DNA of 25,352 nt, taken from positions 1 to 25,352 of the forward strand of contig CAKPVJ010000032.1 of the NCBI GenBank assembly GCA_934193515.1, in the 5' to 3' direction. Made by a program: the position numbers and the translations under genes. Positions 15,249-24,140 of this stretch are shown here, in pieces. Position 1 is the stretch's first letter. Every line of letters begins with the position of its first letter. The stretch is from an uncultured Megasphaera sp. GTDB taxonomy: Bacteria; Bacillota; Negativicutes; Veillonellales; Megasphaeraceae. The notes under the pieces are model-generated. The model was not told where the DNA came from and did no database searches. It saw only the letters and a program-made list of their open reading frames with translations.

Positions 15249-15869
15249 ATGAGTAAAGATAAAAAACATACGAAGAAAGAAAATGAAGAAATAAAGAAAC
15301 AGACAGAAGACGTTAAAGAAGAAGCCAGCCAGGCCAAAGAAGCCCAGACGGCAGATGATGGAAAAGAAGCCAAGGCGAAACAAGACGTAGCGCAGGAAGC
15401 TCCTTCGACGGATGCCGACACGAAAGCAGATGCAGCCGCAGCCGAAATGCAGCAGCGGTATATGCGCCTGCAGGCCGATTTTGCAAACTTCAAAAAACGG
15501 ACAGCCAATGAAAAACTTCAGATTTCTGAAGTCGTCAAAATGGATGTGTTGAAAAACGTCCTGCCTGTCATTGATAATTTTGAACGGGCACTGCAAATTC
15601 CGCAGGATAAGCTGACCGATGATTTGAAATCCTTCGTAGACGGCTACAGCATGATTTACAAACAGCTCGTAGGCGTTCTCGAAAAAGAAGGCGTCACGAA
15701 AATTGATGCCGTAGGCAAACCATTTGATCCCAATTATCATCAGGCTGTCATGCGGGTGCCCAGCGATGAATACGATGACGACGTCGTCGTAGAAGTATTG
15801 CAGGAAGGCTATTTGCTGGGAGACAAAACACTGCGCCCGGCAATGGTAAAAGTAGCATTTAACGGTTAA
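15249..15869 (+). CDS. grpE: Nucleotide exchange factor GrpE
   Basis: 206 residues from the ATG at 15249, 10 nt after GGAGGG; the in-frame TTG at 15240 is too close to it. GrpE releases ADP from DnaK. The first ~65 residues are a low-complexity Lys/Glu/Ala stretch. Then comes the long dimerising coiled coil with MQQRYMRLQADFANFKKRT and VLPVIDNFERAL. The C-terminal β domain holds PFDPNYHQAVMRV and the end signature GYLLGDKTLRPAMVKV. Third-codon bias resembles its neighbours. It lies between hrcA and dnaK (31-bp gap), as usual. Confidence 0.97.
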   Translation: MSKDKKHTKKENEEIKKQTEDVKEEASQAKEAQTADDGKEAKAKQDVAQEAPSTDADTKADAAAAEMQQRYMRLQADFANFKKRTANEKLQISEVVKMDVLKNVLPVIDNFERALQIPQDKLTDDLKSFVDGYSMIYKQLVGVLEKEGVTKIDAVGKPFDPNYHQAVMRVPSDEYDDDVVVEVLQEGYLLGDKTLRPAMVKVAFNG

Positions 15870-15900
15870 GTATCGTAGAAATAATGAGGAGGAATTGATT

Positions 15901-17760
15901 ATGAGTAAAGTAATTGGTATTGACTTAGGTACGACTAACTCCGTAGTAGCTGTCATGGAAGGCGGCGAACCTACGGTTATTACAAACACAGAAGGTTCTC
16001 GTTTAACACCGTCCGTTGTTGGTTTTTCCAAAACAGGCGAACGTCTGGTAGGCCAGCTGGCTAAACGGCAGGCTGTTTCCAACCCGGACAACACGATTTC
16101 TTCTATCAAACGTCATATGGGCGAAAACTACACCGTAGACGTCAACGGCAAAAAATATACGCCGCAGGAAATTTCAGCAATGGTTCTTCAGAAATTGAAG
16201 GAAGACGCAGAAAGCTATTTGGGCGAAAAAGTTACGCAGGCTGTTATCACTGTTCCGGCATACTTCAACGACGGCCAGCGTCAGGCTACTAAAGATGCCG
16301 GCAAGATTGCAGGCTTGGATGTTCTTCGTATTGTCAACGAACCGACAGCAGCTGCTTTGGCATACGGCCTTGATAAAGGCGGCGACGGCAAGATTCTCGT
16401 ATTTGACCTTGGCGGCGGCACATTCGATGTATCTATCCTCGAATTGGGCGACGGCGTATTTGAAGTAAAAGCTACCAACGGCAATACACACCTCGGCGGC
16501 GATGACTTTGATAATGCAGTTATGAACTGGATGATCAGCGAATTTAAATCCCAGACAGGCATTGACCTTTCGACAGATAAAATGGCGGAACAGCGCCTCA
16601 AAGAAGCTGCTGAAAAAGCTAAGATTGAATTGTCCACCGTTCTTTCTACAAACATCAACTTACCGTTTATCACAGCCGATGCTACAGGCCCGAAACATTT
16701 GGATTTGACATTGACGCGTGCTAAATTCAATGAATTAACAGAAGATTTGGTACATGCTACGATGGAACCGACAAAGAAAGCTATCGCTGATTCCGGTTTC
16801 TCCATCGATGAAATTGATAAAATCATCCTCGTCGGCGGTTCCAGCCGTATCCCGGCTGTTCAGGAAGCCATCAAACAGATTTTGGGCAAAGAACCGAGCA
16901 AAGGCGTCAACCCGGATGAATGCGTTGCTATCGGCGCAGCTATCCAGGCCGGCGTTCTCGTAGGCGATGTCAAAGACGTACTGCTCCTCGATGTTACACC
17001 GTTGTCCTTGGGTATTGAAACACTCGGCGGCGTCTTCACTAAGATTATCGACCGCAACACGACGATTCCGACATCCGGCAGCCAGGTATTCTCGACAGCC
17101 GTAGATAACCAGCCGTCTGTTGACGTTCATGTCCTTCAGGGCGAACGTGAAATGGCTGCTGACAACAAATCCTTGGGCCGTTTCGAATTGACAGGCATTC
17201 CGGCTGCTCCGCGCGGAGTACCTCGTATCGAAGTTTCCTTCAACATTGATGCCAACGGTATCGTAAACGTTTCGGCTAAAGACCTCGGCACAGGCAAAGA
17301 ACAGAAGATTACCATCAAATCGTCTTCCGGCTTGGATAAGAGCGAAATCGACCGCATGGTCAAAGAAGCCGCTGCCCATGAAGCAGAAGACAAGAAACGC
17401 AAAGAAGGCATTGAAGCTAAAAACAACGCCGATTCCTTGATTTATCAGGCAGAAAAAACGGTTAAAGAATTAGGCGACAAAGCCGATGCAGCCAAAGTTT
17501 CTGAAATCAAAGACAAGATTGCTGCCCTCAAAGAAGCAGTTAAGACCGATGATGTCGATAAGATTAAAGCCGCTTCGGAAGCATTAACCAAACCGCTCTA
17601 TGATTTGACCAGCGAAATGTACAAACAGGCCGGCGCACAGCAGCAGGCTGCACAAGGCCAGCCAAACGCAGGCGCACAGGCCGGTGCACAGCAGAGTGAA
17701 GCAAAAGACGAAAAAGTAGTTGACGCAGACTACAAAGTAGTCGATGACGACCAGAAGTAA
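15901..17760 (+). CDS. dnaK: Chaperone DnaK (Hsp70)
   Basis: 619 residues from the ATG at 15901, 8 nt after AGGAGG (15887-15892). The ATPase domain (about 1-365) shows GIDLGTTNS, NEPTAAALAYG, FDLGGGTFDVS and ILVGGSSRIPAVQ. The substrate domain (about 370-490) includes DVTPLSLGIETLGG and VLQGEREMAADN. An α-helical lid and an Ala/Gln/Gly-rich tail end in DADYKVVDDD. The length matches Gram-positive-type DnaK, with the short nucleotide-domain insertion missing. It is the core of the operon's folding machine with DnaJ and GrpE. Confidence 0.98.
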   Translation: MSKVIGIDLGTTNSVVAVMEGGEPTVITNTEGSRLTPSVVGFSKTGERLVGQLAKRQAVSNPDNTISSIKRHMGENYTVDVNGKKYTPQEISAMVLQKLKEDAESYLGEKVTQAVITVPAYFNDGQRQATKDAGKIAGLDVLRIVNEPTAAALAYGLDKGGDGKILVFDLGGGTFDVSILELGDGVFEVKATNGNTHLGGDDFDNAVMNWMISEFKSQTGIDLSTDKMAEQRLKEAAEKAKIELSTVLSTNINLPFITADATGPKHLDLTLTRAKFNELTEDLVHATMEPTKKAIADSGFSIDEIDKIILVGGSSRIPAVQEAIKQILGKEPSKGVNPDECVAIGAAIQAGVLVGDVKDVLLLDVTPLSLGIETLGGVFTKIIDRNTTIPTSGSQVFSTAVDNQPSVDVHVLQGEREMAADNKSLGRFELTGIPAAPRGVPRIEVSFNIDANGIVNVSAKDLGTGKEQKITIKSSSGLDKSEIDRMVKEAAAHEAEDKKRKEGIEAKNNADSLIYQAEKTVKELGDKADAAKVSEIKDKIAALKEAVKTDDVDKIKAASEALTKPLYDLTSEMYKQAGAQQQAAQGQPNAGAQAGAQQSEAKDEKVVDADYKVVDDDQK

Positions 17761-17784
17761 GATAGATAAGAGGGGCTGCCCACT

Positions 17785-19032
17785 ATGAGTAAAAGAGATT
17801 ATTATGAAGTACTTGGCGTTCCAAAAGATGCCAGCGATGCTGAAATAAAAAAAGCGTTCCGTAAATTAGCTATCAAGTACCATCCTGATAAGAACCGGGA
17901 CAACCCTAAAGCTGCTGAAGAAAAATTTAAAGAAGTCAACGAAGCGTACAGCGTCTTGTCCAATAAACAAAAACGCGCGCAGTATGACCAGTTCGGCCCC
18001 GACGCATTCCAAAACGGCAATGCGGCCGGTGCCGGCGGCTTCGGCGGCCAGGGATTTGGCGGTTTTGGCGGCTTCGGTGGTTTTGGCCAGGGCGGCAGTC
18101 AGGGATTTGGCGGATTCGAAGATATTTTCGATTCCTTCTTTGGCGGCCAGGGCAGTCGTCAATCCAGCAATGGCCCGCAGCGTGGTGCCGATTTGCGGTT
18201 TGATGTAGATATTTCCTTCAAACAGGCTGCCTTTGGTACGGAAATGGAAATTCAGGTGCCGAAGGATGAAACGTGTGAACATTGCCACGGCAATGGTGCC
18301 GAACCGGGAAGCAGCGTGGAAACATGCCCGCACTGCCACGGCACAGGCCAGCAGCGTGTCGTACAGAATACGCCGTTCGGTCAAATGGTCAATGTCCGTA
18401 CCTGTTCCTACTGCGGCGGTACAGGCAAGCTGATTAAGAAGAAATGTACCAAATGCCATGGCACAGGAACTGTCAAAGTACGCAAGAAATTAAAGATTAA
18501 GATTCCGGCCGGTGTCGATGACGGCGCACGGCTCCGTGTAGCCGGCGAAGGGGAACCGGGCGTTCGCGGCGGCGGTCACGGCGATTTGTACGTATACATT
18601 TTTGTACGCAAAGACGCCAAATTTGCCCGCGAAGGCAACGATATCCTTTCACAGGAAACGATTTCCTTTGCCCAGGCTGCATTGGGCGCGACGATTCGCG
18701 TCGATACGCTGGACGGCAAGATTGATTTAAAAATTCCGGCAGGCACGCAGACCGGGACGGTATTCCGCATTCGCGGCAAAGGCGTTCCCGTATTGGGTTC
18801 GCAGAACCGCCGCGGCGACCATCATGTCCAGGTAACGGTGTCTGTACCGAAAAAAATGAGTGCTAAGCAAAAAGAGTTGCTCAAAGAATTTGCTTACGCT
18901 GGCGGCGAAACCTGGGTGGGGGAGCCAAAGTCGGCTGAACAACCGGCAGCAGGCTCTAAAACGCAGGATAAACCGAAAGAAAAGAAAGGCTTTTGGAGCA
19001 AGTTGAAAAAAGACATAAAAGAAGATTTATAA
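17785..19032 (+). CDS. dnaJ: Chaperone DnaJ (Hsp40)
   Basis: 415 residues. The J domain (1-70) has HPD at 33-35, which stimulates DnaK ATPase. A Gly/Phe-rich linker follows (about 82-130, repeats of GFGGFGG). The four zinc-binding CxxCxGxG motifs are CEHCHGNG, CPHCHGTG, CSYCGGTG and CTKCHGTG. Two β-barrel substrate domains follow. It is about 30 residues longer than the typical DnaJ because of a lysine-rich tail after the usual end (PAAGSKTQDKPKEKKGFWSKLKKD); similar tails ending in a WSKLKK-like helix occur in some Firmicutes. It lies 24 bp after dnaK and 25 bp before prmA. Confidence 0.97.
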   Translation: MSKRDYYEVLGVPKDASDAEIKKAFRKLAIKYHPDKNRDNPKAAEEKFKEVNEAYSVLSNKQKRAQYDQFGPDAFQNGNAAGAGGFGGQGFGGFGGFGGFGQGGSQGFGGFEDIFDSFFGGQGSRQSSNGPQRGADLRFDVDISFKQAAFGTEMEIQVPKDETCEHCHGNGAEPGSSVETCPHCHGTGQQRVVQNTPFGQMVNVRTCSYCGGTGKLIKKKCTKCHGTGTVKVRKKLKIKIPAGVDDGARLRVAGEGEPGVRGGGHGDLYVYIFVRKDAKFAREGNDILSQETISFAQAALGATIRVDTLDGKIDLKIPAGTQTGTVFRIRGKGVPVLGSQNRRGDHHVQVTVSVPKKMSAKQKELLKEFAYAGGETWVGEPKSAEQPAAGSKTQDKPKEKKGFWSKLKKDIKEDL

Positions 19033-19057
19033 TACAAAAGAAAAGGGAGAACAGTCG

Positions 19058-19939
19058 ATGAAATGGAATGAAATCGATTTGCTTGTTTCCCCAGAGGCCA
19101 CCGATTTGGTGGCCCTTCTTTTATATGAATGCGGCAGCAATGGCTCGATTATTCACGATGAAGAAACAGACGAATGGGGCCGTATTCGTATAACGGCGTA
19201 TTTTCCGCCGGAACAGGGAGACGCAGCAGAACAAGTACGACACCGCATGACGGAACTGGCAGCGCGGGACGAAACCCTAAGCAACTGGCAGCTCGTCCAG
19301 CAGGAGGCAGATGACCAAAGCTGGCTCTATGCCTGGCAGAAACATTTTCATCCCAAGAAAATATCCCGCACGTTTTGGGCCGAACCGTCGTGGGAAAAAG
19401 CCGCACCGGCTCCAGGCGAACAGACGCTTACCATTGATCCGGGCCTGGCCTTTGGCAGCGGCTTTCATGTGACGACCTGCATGTGCGTACAGTATCTGGA
19501 ACAAGCGGTCCAGCCGGGCGATGTCGTGTTTGATATCGGCACGGGTACGGGTATTTTGGCTATTGCTGCAGCCAAATTAAAGGCGGCTCATGTCGTAGCC
19601 GTCGATTTTGATGAAAAAGCAGTCGTACAGGCCAAACACAATGCGGCCTTAAACGGTGTGGCAGATGCCATTACCGTAGCCAACAGCGATTTGCTGGCGG
19701 CGGTTTCTCACGAAGAAGCGAAAGCCGATGTCGTTGTCGCCAACTTGGTGACCAATGCGGTGCTCATGCTGCTTCCATCCCTGCCGGCATACATGAAGCC
19801 CAATGCGGTCTGCATTGCCAGCGGCATCATTGATGAACGGATTGAGGAAGTACGTCAAGCGGCTGCGGCAGCCGGCTTTGCCTGGGAAGACGAACGGCTG
19901 CAGCAAGGCTGGTATGCTGTCACGATGAGGAGGCTGTAA
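19058..19939 (+). CDS. prmA: Ribosomal protein L11 methyltransferase
   Basis: 293 residues, slightly shorter than the ~312 usual in Firmicutes. The N-terminal substrate-recognition domain (about 1-60, MKWNEIDLLVSPEATDLVALLL) is followed by the SAM-dependent methyltransferase fold. The SAM loop is DIGTGTGILAIAAAKL starting at D159, preceded by DPGLAFGSGFHVTT, the PrmA signature that contacts SAM and L11. ANLVTNAV is the motif after β4. It would trimethylate L11 in the cytoplasm. Its stop codon overlaps the rsmE start by one base (TAATG), so the two are translationally coupled. Confidence 0.95.
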   Translation: MKWNEIDLLVSPEATDLVALLLYECGSNGSIIHDEETDEWGRIRITAYFPPEQGDAAEQVRHRMTELAARDETLSNWQLVQQEADDQSWLYAWQKHFHPKKISRTFWAEPSWEKAAPAPGEQTLTIDPGLAFGSGFHVTTCMCVQYLEQAVQPGDVVFDIGTGTGILAIAAAKLKAAHVVAVDFDEKAVVQAKHNAALNGVADAITVANSDLLAAVSHEEAKADVVVANLVTNAVLMLLPSLPAYMKPNAVCIASGIIDERIEEVRQAAAAAGFAWEDERLQQGWYAVTMRRL

Positions 19940-20667
19940 TGCGAAAAATATTTACGAAGTTTCCCATTTGCGGGACCTTTGAACTGTCTGCTGACGATGC
20001 GCATCATGTACTTGTCGTCCTGCGCCATACTGTAGGGGACACCCTCAACGTCACGGACTGTACCGGCGCGACGTATGAATGCTTTATTACGCGGATGGAA
20101 GGCCATTCGGCATTTTTGACGCCGGCACGAAAACTGTCCGACGGCAGTGAAAAAAACGGCAATGTGATTTTGGCAGCAGGCCTTTTAAAAAGCGATAAAT
20201 TTGATTGGGTAGTCCAAAAAGCAACCGAATTGGGTGTCGGGACCATTGTTCCTGTACAAATGGAACATTGTGTAGTAAAATTAGATAATACTCGCCGTAA
20301 AAGCAGACAAGAACGCTGGCAGCGCCTGGCGCTGGAAGCAGCAAAACAATGCGGCCGCGACGATGTGCCGACCATAGCGGACGTTTGCCGTTTTCCGGAA
20401 CTGCTGCAGACATACAGCGAAGACCGCTTTGTCATTCCCTATGAACAAGAAACGGCACCGCTGGCAGAAGTCTGCAAAGAAGTGCGCGTCGGGGACATTG
20501 TCATTTGCATTGGGCCGGAAGGCGGCTTTGCCGACAAGGAAATTGCCCTGGCGTCGGAACAACTGGCCTGGTGCCGGACCGTATCGCTCGGCCCGCGGAT
20601 TTTACGGGCTGAAACGGCTTCGATTGCGGCGTTGTCGATTATCATGTATGAAAGAGGATTTAAATAG
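19939..20667 (+). CDS. rsmE: 16S rRNA m3U1498 methyltransferase
   Basis: 242 residues, normal for RsmE. The N-terminal PUA-like RNA-binding domain (about 1-70) is followed by a SPOUT methyltransferase domain with the trefoil knot. SAM-binding signatures are IGPEGGF (G192-F197) and SLGPRILRAETASIAAL. It methylates U1498 of 16S rRNA in the 30S decoding region. The start overlaps the prmA stop, and AGGAGG lies inside the prmA 3' end. Its TAG stop directly abuts the next start codon. Confidence 0.95.
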   Translation: MRKIFTKFPICGTFELSADDAHHVLVVLRHTVGDTLNVTDCTGATYECFITRMEGHSAFLTPARKLSDGSEKNGNVILAAGLLKSDKFDWVVQKATELGVGTIVPVQMEHCVVKLDNTRRKSRQERWQRLALEAAKQCGRDDVPTIADVCRFPELLQTYSEDRFVIPYEQETAPLAEVCKEVRVGDIVICIGPEGGFADKEIALASEQLAWCRTVSLGPRILRAETASIAALSIIMYERGFK

Positions 20668-21984
20668 ATGCCAACGATAGCCTTTGCCACCTTAGGGTGC
20701 CGTGTCAACCAATATGATACAGACAGCATGCGCGGCCTGTTTCTCGCCGAAGGATTTACGGATGCGGAATTTACGGATACAGCAGATGTATACGTCATCA
20801 ATACGTGTTCCGTCACGCAGATGGGAGAGAAGAAATCCCGCCAGCTGATTCGGCGCGCCAAAAAACGCAACCCTGCATCAAAAGTCATCGTCACGGGTTG
20901 CTATGCCCAGCTAGATCCGGCACTGCTGGCGGCCATGGAAGGCGTAGACGCTGTAGTCGGAACCAATGAAAAGAAAAAAATCGTTTCCATTGTTCAAAAA
21001 CTGCTGGGACAGGAAGACACGGCGACGATTCAGGCCGTACACAACGTACTGAAACCGGATGCCTTTGAAGAAATTCCCTTATACCCGTCTGCTGTAGAGC
21101 ACACACGGGCCGATTTGAAAATTCAGGAAGGCTGCAACAATTTTTGTACGTACTGCATTATTCCCTATACGCGCGGCGGCTTGAAATCCCGTCAGCCCGA
21201 TGCCGTCATTGCAGAAGCCAAACGGCTGATTTCCTTTGGCTTCAAAGAACTGGTACTGACAGGCATTCATTTGGGGGCGTACGGCAAAGAACTGCCGGAA
21301 AAACCGACCTTGGCCTTGATTTTGCGCCGCCTGCTGAACGAAACAGACGTACAGCGCATCCGCTTAGGGTCTGTAGAGTCGCTGGAAGTCGATGACGAGT
21401 TGATTGACGTCATGAATTCCTCGCCGCGCATCTGCCCGCATTTGCATTTGCCGCTCCAGTCCGGCTCGGATGCCATTCTCAAAGCGATGAACCGCCATTA
21501 TACCAAAGCCGAATTTATCGAGTTAATCCGCGTCCTGCGGCAGCGCATCCACGGCCTGACCGTTTCGACAGATTTAATCTTGGGCTTTCCCGGTGAAACG
21601 GACGCCTTATTTGCCGAAACGATGGAAACCCTGCGGTTGCTGCGGTTTTCCCATATTCACGCCTTTCCCTATTCGCCGCGCCAAGGAACGCCTGCTGCTG
21701 CCATGAAGCAGCAAGTACCGCAGGATATCAAAAAGAAACGCGTAGAAAGAGTCAATGCCTTGTCTGCAGCACAAAAAGACGAACTGCTGCAGGACATGGT
21801 AGGCCGCACGGTGCATGTCCTGATTGAAAAACAGGACGGCAGTCATGGTGAAGGATTTTCTGAAAACTATGAACGGGTCTGTGTAGACGGCTTGCAGACA
21901 GCCTGCGAAGGTATGATTGTCGCTGCAACGCTGACCCATGCAGATAACCATATACTATTTGGTACACTAAAGGAGGAACTGTAA
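20668..21984 (+). CDS. mtaB: tRNA t6A37 methylthiotransferase (radical SAM)
   Basis: 438 residues. It converts t6A37 to ms2t6A37 in tRNAs reading ANN codons. The N-terminal UPF0004 domain begins with TLGCRVNQYDTD, typical of MtaB rather than MiaB or RimO. It has the three cysteines for the auxiliary 4Fe-4S cluster, C11, C47 and C78. The radical-SAM cluster is C156-xxx-C160-xx-C163 (CNNFCTYCIIPYTRG). A C-terminal TRAM domain (about 375-438) begins near GRTVHVLIE. It is co-transcribed with rsmE and the HIT gene, whose AAAGGAGG ribosome binding site lies in the mtaB end. Confidence 0.95.
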   Translation: MPTIAFATLGCRVNQYDTDSMRGLFLAEGFTDAEFTDTADVYVINTCSVTQMGEKKSRQLIRRAKKRNPASKVIVTGCYAQLDPALLAAMEGVDAVVGTNEKKKIVSIVQKLLGQEDTATIQAVHNVLKPDAFEEIPLYPSAVEHTRADLKIQEGCNNFCTYCIIPYTRGGLKSRQPDAVIAEAKRLISFGFKELVLTGIHLGAYGKELPEKPTLALILRRLLNETDVQRIRLGSVESLEVDDELIDVMNSSPRICPHLHLPLQSGSDAILKAMNRHYTKAEFIELIRVLRQRIHGLTVSTDLILGFPGETDALFAETMETLRLLRFSHIHAFPYSPRQGTPAAAMKQQVPQDIKKKRVERVNALSAAQKDELLQDMVGRTVHVLIEKQDGSHGEGFSENYERVCVDGLQTACEGMIVAATLTHADNHILFGTLKEEL

Positions 21985-21985
21985 C

Positions 21986-22330
21986 ATGGAAGATTGCTTG
22001 TTTTGTAAAATCAGTAAAGGGGAAATTCCGAGCACAAAAGTATATGAAGATGACGATTTTTACGCCTTCAAAGACATTGCGCCCGTCGCTCCGGTACACG
22101 TATTGGTCATTCCCAAAAAACACATTGCCAACATTGCATCTCTGACTCCGGACGATGCCGATGTAGCCGGCAAAATGCTCTACACGATTCAAAAAGTAGC
22201 GCAGATTTTGGGCCTCGACAAAGACGGCTACCGCGTTGTTTTCAACACCGGTGAAAAAGCAGGACAGACCGTACATCACATGCACGCTCATATTCTCGGC
22301 GGCAAAGAAATGGCTTGGCCAGGTGTATAA
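21986..22330 (+). CDS. HIT-family nucleotide-binding protein (HINT-like)
   Basis: 114 residues. The histidine triad is H98-M-H100-A-H102 followed by ILGG. The N terminus carries CLFCKI, and VLVIPKKHI is the usual conserved strand. HINT proteins hydrolyse nucleoside phosphoramidates and aminoacyl-adenylates, which is in keeping with an operon rich in translation enzymes, though the cellular role in bacteria is little known. It starts one base after the mtaB stop; its TAA overlaps the next ATG. Confidence 0.94.
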   Translation: MEDCLFCKISKGEIPSTKVYEDDDFYAFKDIAPVAPVHVLVIPKKHIANIASLTPDDADVAGKMLYTIQKVAQILGLDKDGYRVVFNTGEKAGQTVHHMHAHILGGKEMAWPGV

Positions 22331-22506
22331 TGGATACATCACAGCGGTCTAAGACCCCGCACCGCGCAGCAGTCGGCACACCGCATCCCGTCCGGCGGCG
22401 CCGGCGAAAGAAACAGCAGCTGAATTCCGGCACAGTCATTCGCGTGATTGCTCTGGTCGGCATGGCAGCCGTCCTAGTGCTGATGATGATGCTGCGAAAA
22501 TTTTAA
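22330..22506 (+). CDS. Small basic single-span membrane protein, unknown function
   Basis: 58 residues starting at the ATG that overlaps the HIT stop (TAATG), the same coupling as prmA-rsmE, which argues that it is translated. The N-terminal half is strongly basic (RRRRRKK at about 22-28), followed by one hydrophobic helix (about 36-54, ending in a run of Met/Leu) and the tail RKF. This predicts a protein anchored in the membrane with the basic part in the cytoplasm. I do not recognise the family. It is the last gene before the operon terminator. Confidence 0.75.
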   Translation: MDTSQRSKTPHRAAVGTPHPVRRRRRKKQQLNSGTVIRVIALVGMAAVLVLMMMLRKF

Positions 22507-22532
22507 AAACAAAATACAGACGATAGTCTGGC

Positions 22533-22572
22533 AAAAACGAGTTCAGTAACATACACTGGACTCGTTTTTTTT
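22533..22572 (+). terminator. Terminator of the hrcA-to-HIT operon
   Basis: ACGAGTTCAGT (22537-22547) pairs with ACTGGACTCGT (22555-22565), with one wobble, loop AACATAC and T8. Confidence 0.95.
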
Positions 22573-22848
22573 GTCGTATAAAACCGATCAAGCAATAGAA
22601 AGACTGTTGCAGAAATGCACGGCATGGATGTGATACACAAAGAAACAGACAGATTTCTGTCAAAATTTTTTATTATTCTACAAATTACCAGCCAGTGAAA
22701 CCCTAGGAAAACAGCCGTTTTTTACAATAGATACCATGCCATGTAACGCGTTACCTTTTATATAAGAAGAAAAAAGAAGAAGAGATAAAAGAAAAGAAGA
22801 AAAAATATATTTTTTCTTGCAGGGAGGAGTCCCTGCACTTTCTTATAG
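22573..22848. other. Intergenic, AT-rich, with small palindromes
   Basis: No gene is visible. It contains GACAGA-TT-TCTGTC followed by A4T6, the 10-bp palindrome TAACGCGTTA (22744-22753), a purine-only tract (22765-22785) and a perfect 22-bp palindrome at 22797-22818 (A6-TATA-T6 core). A hairpin GCAGGGA-GGAG-TCCCTGC lies at 22819-22836. Confidence 0.6.
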
Positions 22849-23858
22849 TTTTGTAAACTTGGCGTTTACATATGCTATTCACTTTTTCTTTCTGTGCGAC
22901 CAGAATACAGGGAAAGTATCCCTCTGACCCTCGTATGTCCATTCTTTTTCGAGCCGCCGAAAAAGAATAGACGAAGATAAGCAGAGAGCCGAAATCTTTG
23001 ATTTCGTGCGAATCGCTTAGGCATAGCAAAAGGCGGCCGCCCGAAACTCCCATTCCTTTGAGAATGTCCGTCATTGCTAAATGGGCGAAACTCGCTTCGC
23101 TCAAACAAAACGCCCATTTTTAACGCAATGCCACCCATTCTCATTGTGCGGCAAGCCGCACAACCAGTCATTCCCGTAACGGGGCGGCTTGGGAGCAAAT
23201 GCGAGCAATTACGGATGAATGTATGCTGGAAAACCATGTATCATTCAATCCACCACTCATATGTGCTAGCGATATTTCTACATGTTTCTTTTTTTATTAT
23301 TACGCATAATGAAGTGATACTACCTATTGCCTTAGCGTAGATAAGCCTATGTCTGCCGTCAATTTTTCTTGACAGATGTTGTTTTCCCAGCAACCAGGCG
23401 AAATCTACATTGCATGACTGCCAACACCGCCCGTTACGAGCGTGCCGACCGGTCGAAGACCGGATACGTAGTTTGCCGATGACGGGAACAAGCGGTGTCT
23501 GAGCGAAGCGAATTTGCCGCGCCGTCATCGGCAAACGCAGTAAGGCTAAGTCCGTTTTGGGCGGCGGTTTCTTTAGCTCTGCATAAGCGATTCGCACGAA
23601 ATTAAAAATTTCGGCTCACTGCTTATTTTTGGTACTTTTTCTTTCTGACCGCGCAGAAAGAAAAAGTATATACGCCGATGTAAACGGCAAGTTTACTAGA
23701 AAAAAATGGGCATAGGGAGATGCTCCCTTGGACTATGTGTTTCTTTTTCGGCGGCTCGAAAAAGAATGGACATACGAGGGTCAGAGGGACACGTCACTAT
23801 TTTCTGATCGCACAGAAAGAAAAAGTGAATAGCCGATGTAAACAGCAAGTTTACAAAA
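22849..23858. repeat. Composite palindromic element with ~115-bp terminal inverted repeats, right copy
   Basis: About 1.0 kb, non-coding. The ends 22849-22967 and 23741-23858 are imperfect inverted repeats, beginning TTTTGTAAAC and ending GTTTACAAAA. Each contains the CAGAAAGAAAAAGT module and a TTCTTTTTCG/CGAAAAAGAA-type hairpin. Just inside, a ~44-bp subrepeat (22978-23022 and 23581-23625) is also inverted. The core holds the same hairpins as the left copy: 23144-23163 and 23471-23485/23522-23536. 22849-23650 aligns in reverse complement with 1-753. No transposase and no evident target duplication is seen. It resembles a MITE- or BIME-like mosaic, but I recognise no named family. Confidence 0.85.
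23654..23696 (+). repeat. 43-bp repeat module, internal copy
   Basis: Identical in layout to 707-749: CAGAAAGAAAAAGT, ATATAC, GCCGATGTAAACGGC, AAGTTTAC, with an internal GTAAAC/GTTTAC stem. Variant copies are at 23813-23854 and, inverted, at 22853-22894. A partial copy is at 2-15. Confidence 0.85.
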
Positions 23859-24140
23859 GAACCCCGCTATTTTAGGTGGAAAACGTTTCATATCATATGG
23901 CATATATGCAATAAAATACATGCATAAAATAAGATACATGATAGCCATAGGTTATAAGTATGTAAAGTGATACTTACATATAACTACATCAACTGCACGT
24001 GGAAAATGATACGCAAATAATTACAAATGAATAAATATGCAAATATGAGAATTAAATTAAATTTTTAAAATTTTTTACTATCTTCCATTTTTAGCCAAGA
24101 TTTAGTATGATGTAGTTAACAAATATCAGGATGTAATACT
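23859..24140. other. AT-rich region upstream of the sigma-like gene
   Basis: No gene is visible. An inverted repeat TAAGTAT-N8-ATACTTA (23955-23961/23970-23976) could be a regulator site. A possible -10 TATGAT is at 24106-24111, with only a weak -35 (TTCCAT, 24083) 17 bp before it. Confidence 0.5.

Noticed and set aside
15057..16109. 350-codon minus-strand open frame across hrcA-grpE-dnaK
   Set aside because: It is a shadow of three well-supported genes, with low-complexity sequence from the Lys/Glu-rich grpE start read backwards.
22849..23858. Insertion sequence
   Set aside because: There are long terminal inverted repeats, but no transposase or remnant of one and no clear target duplication.
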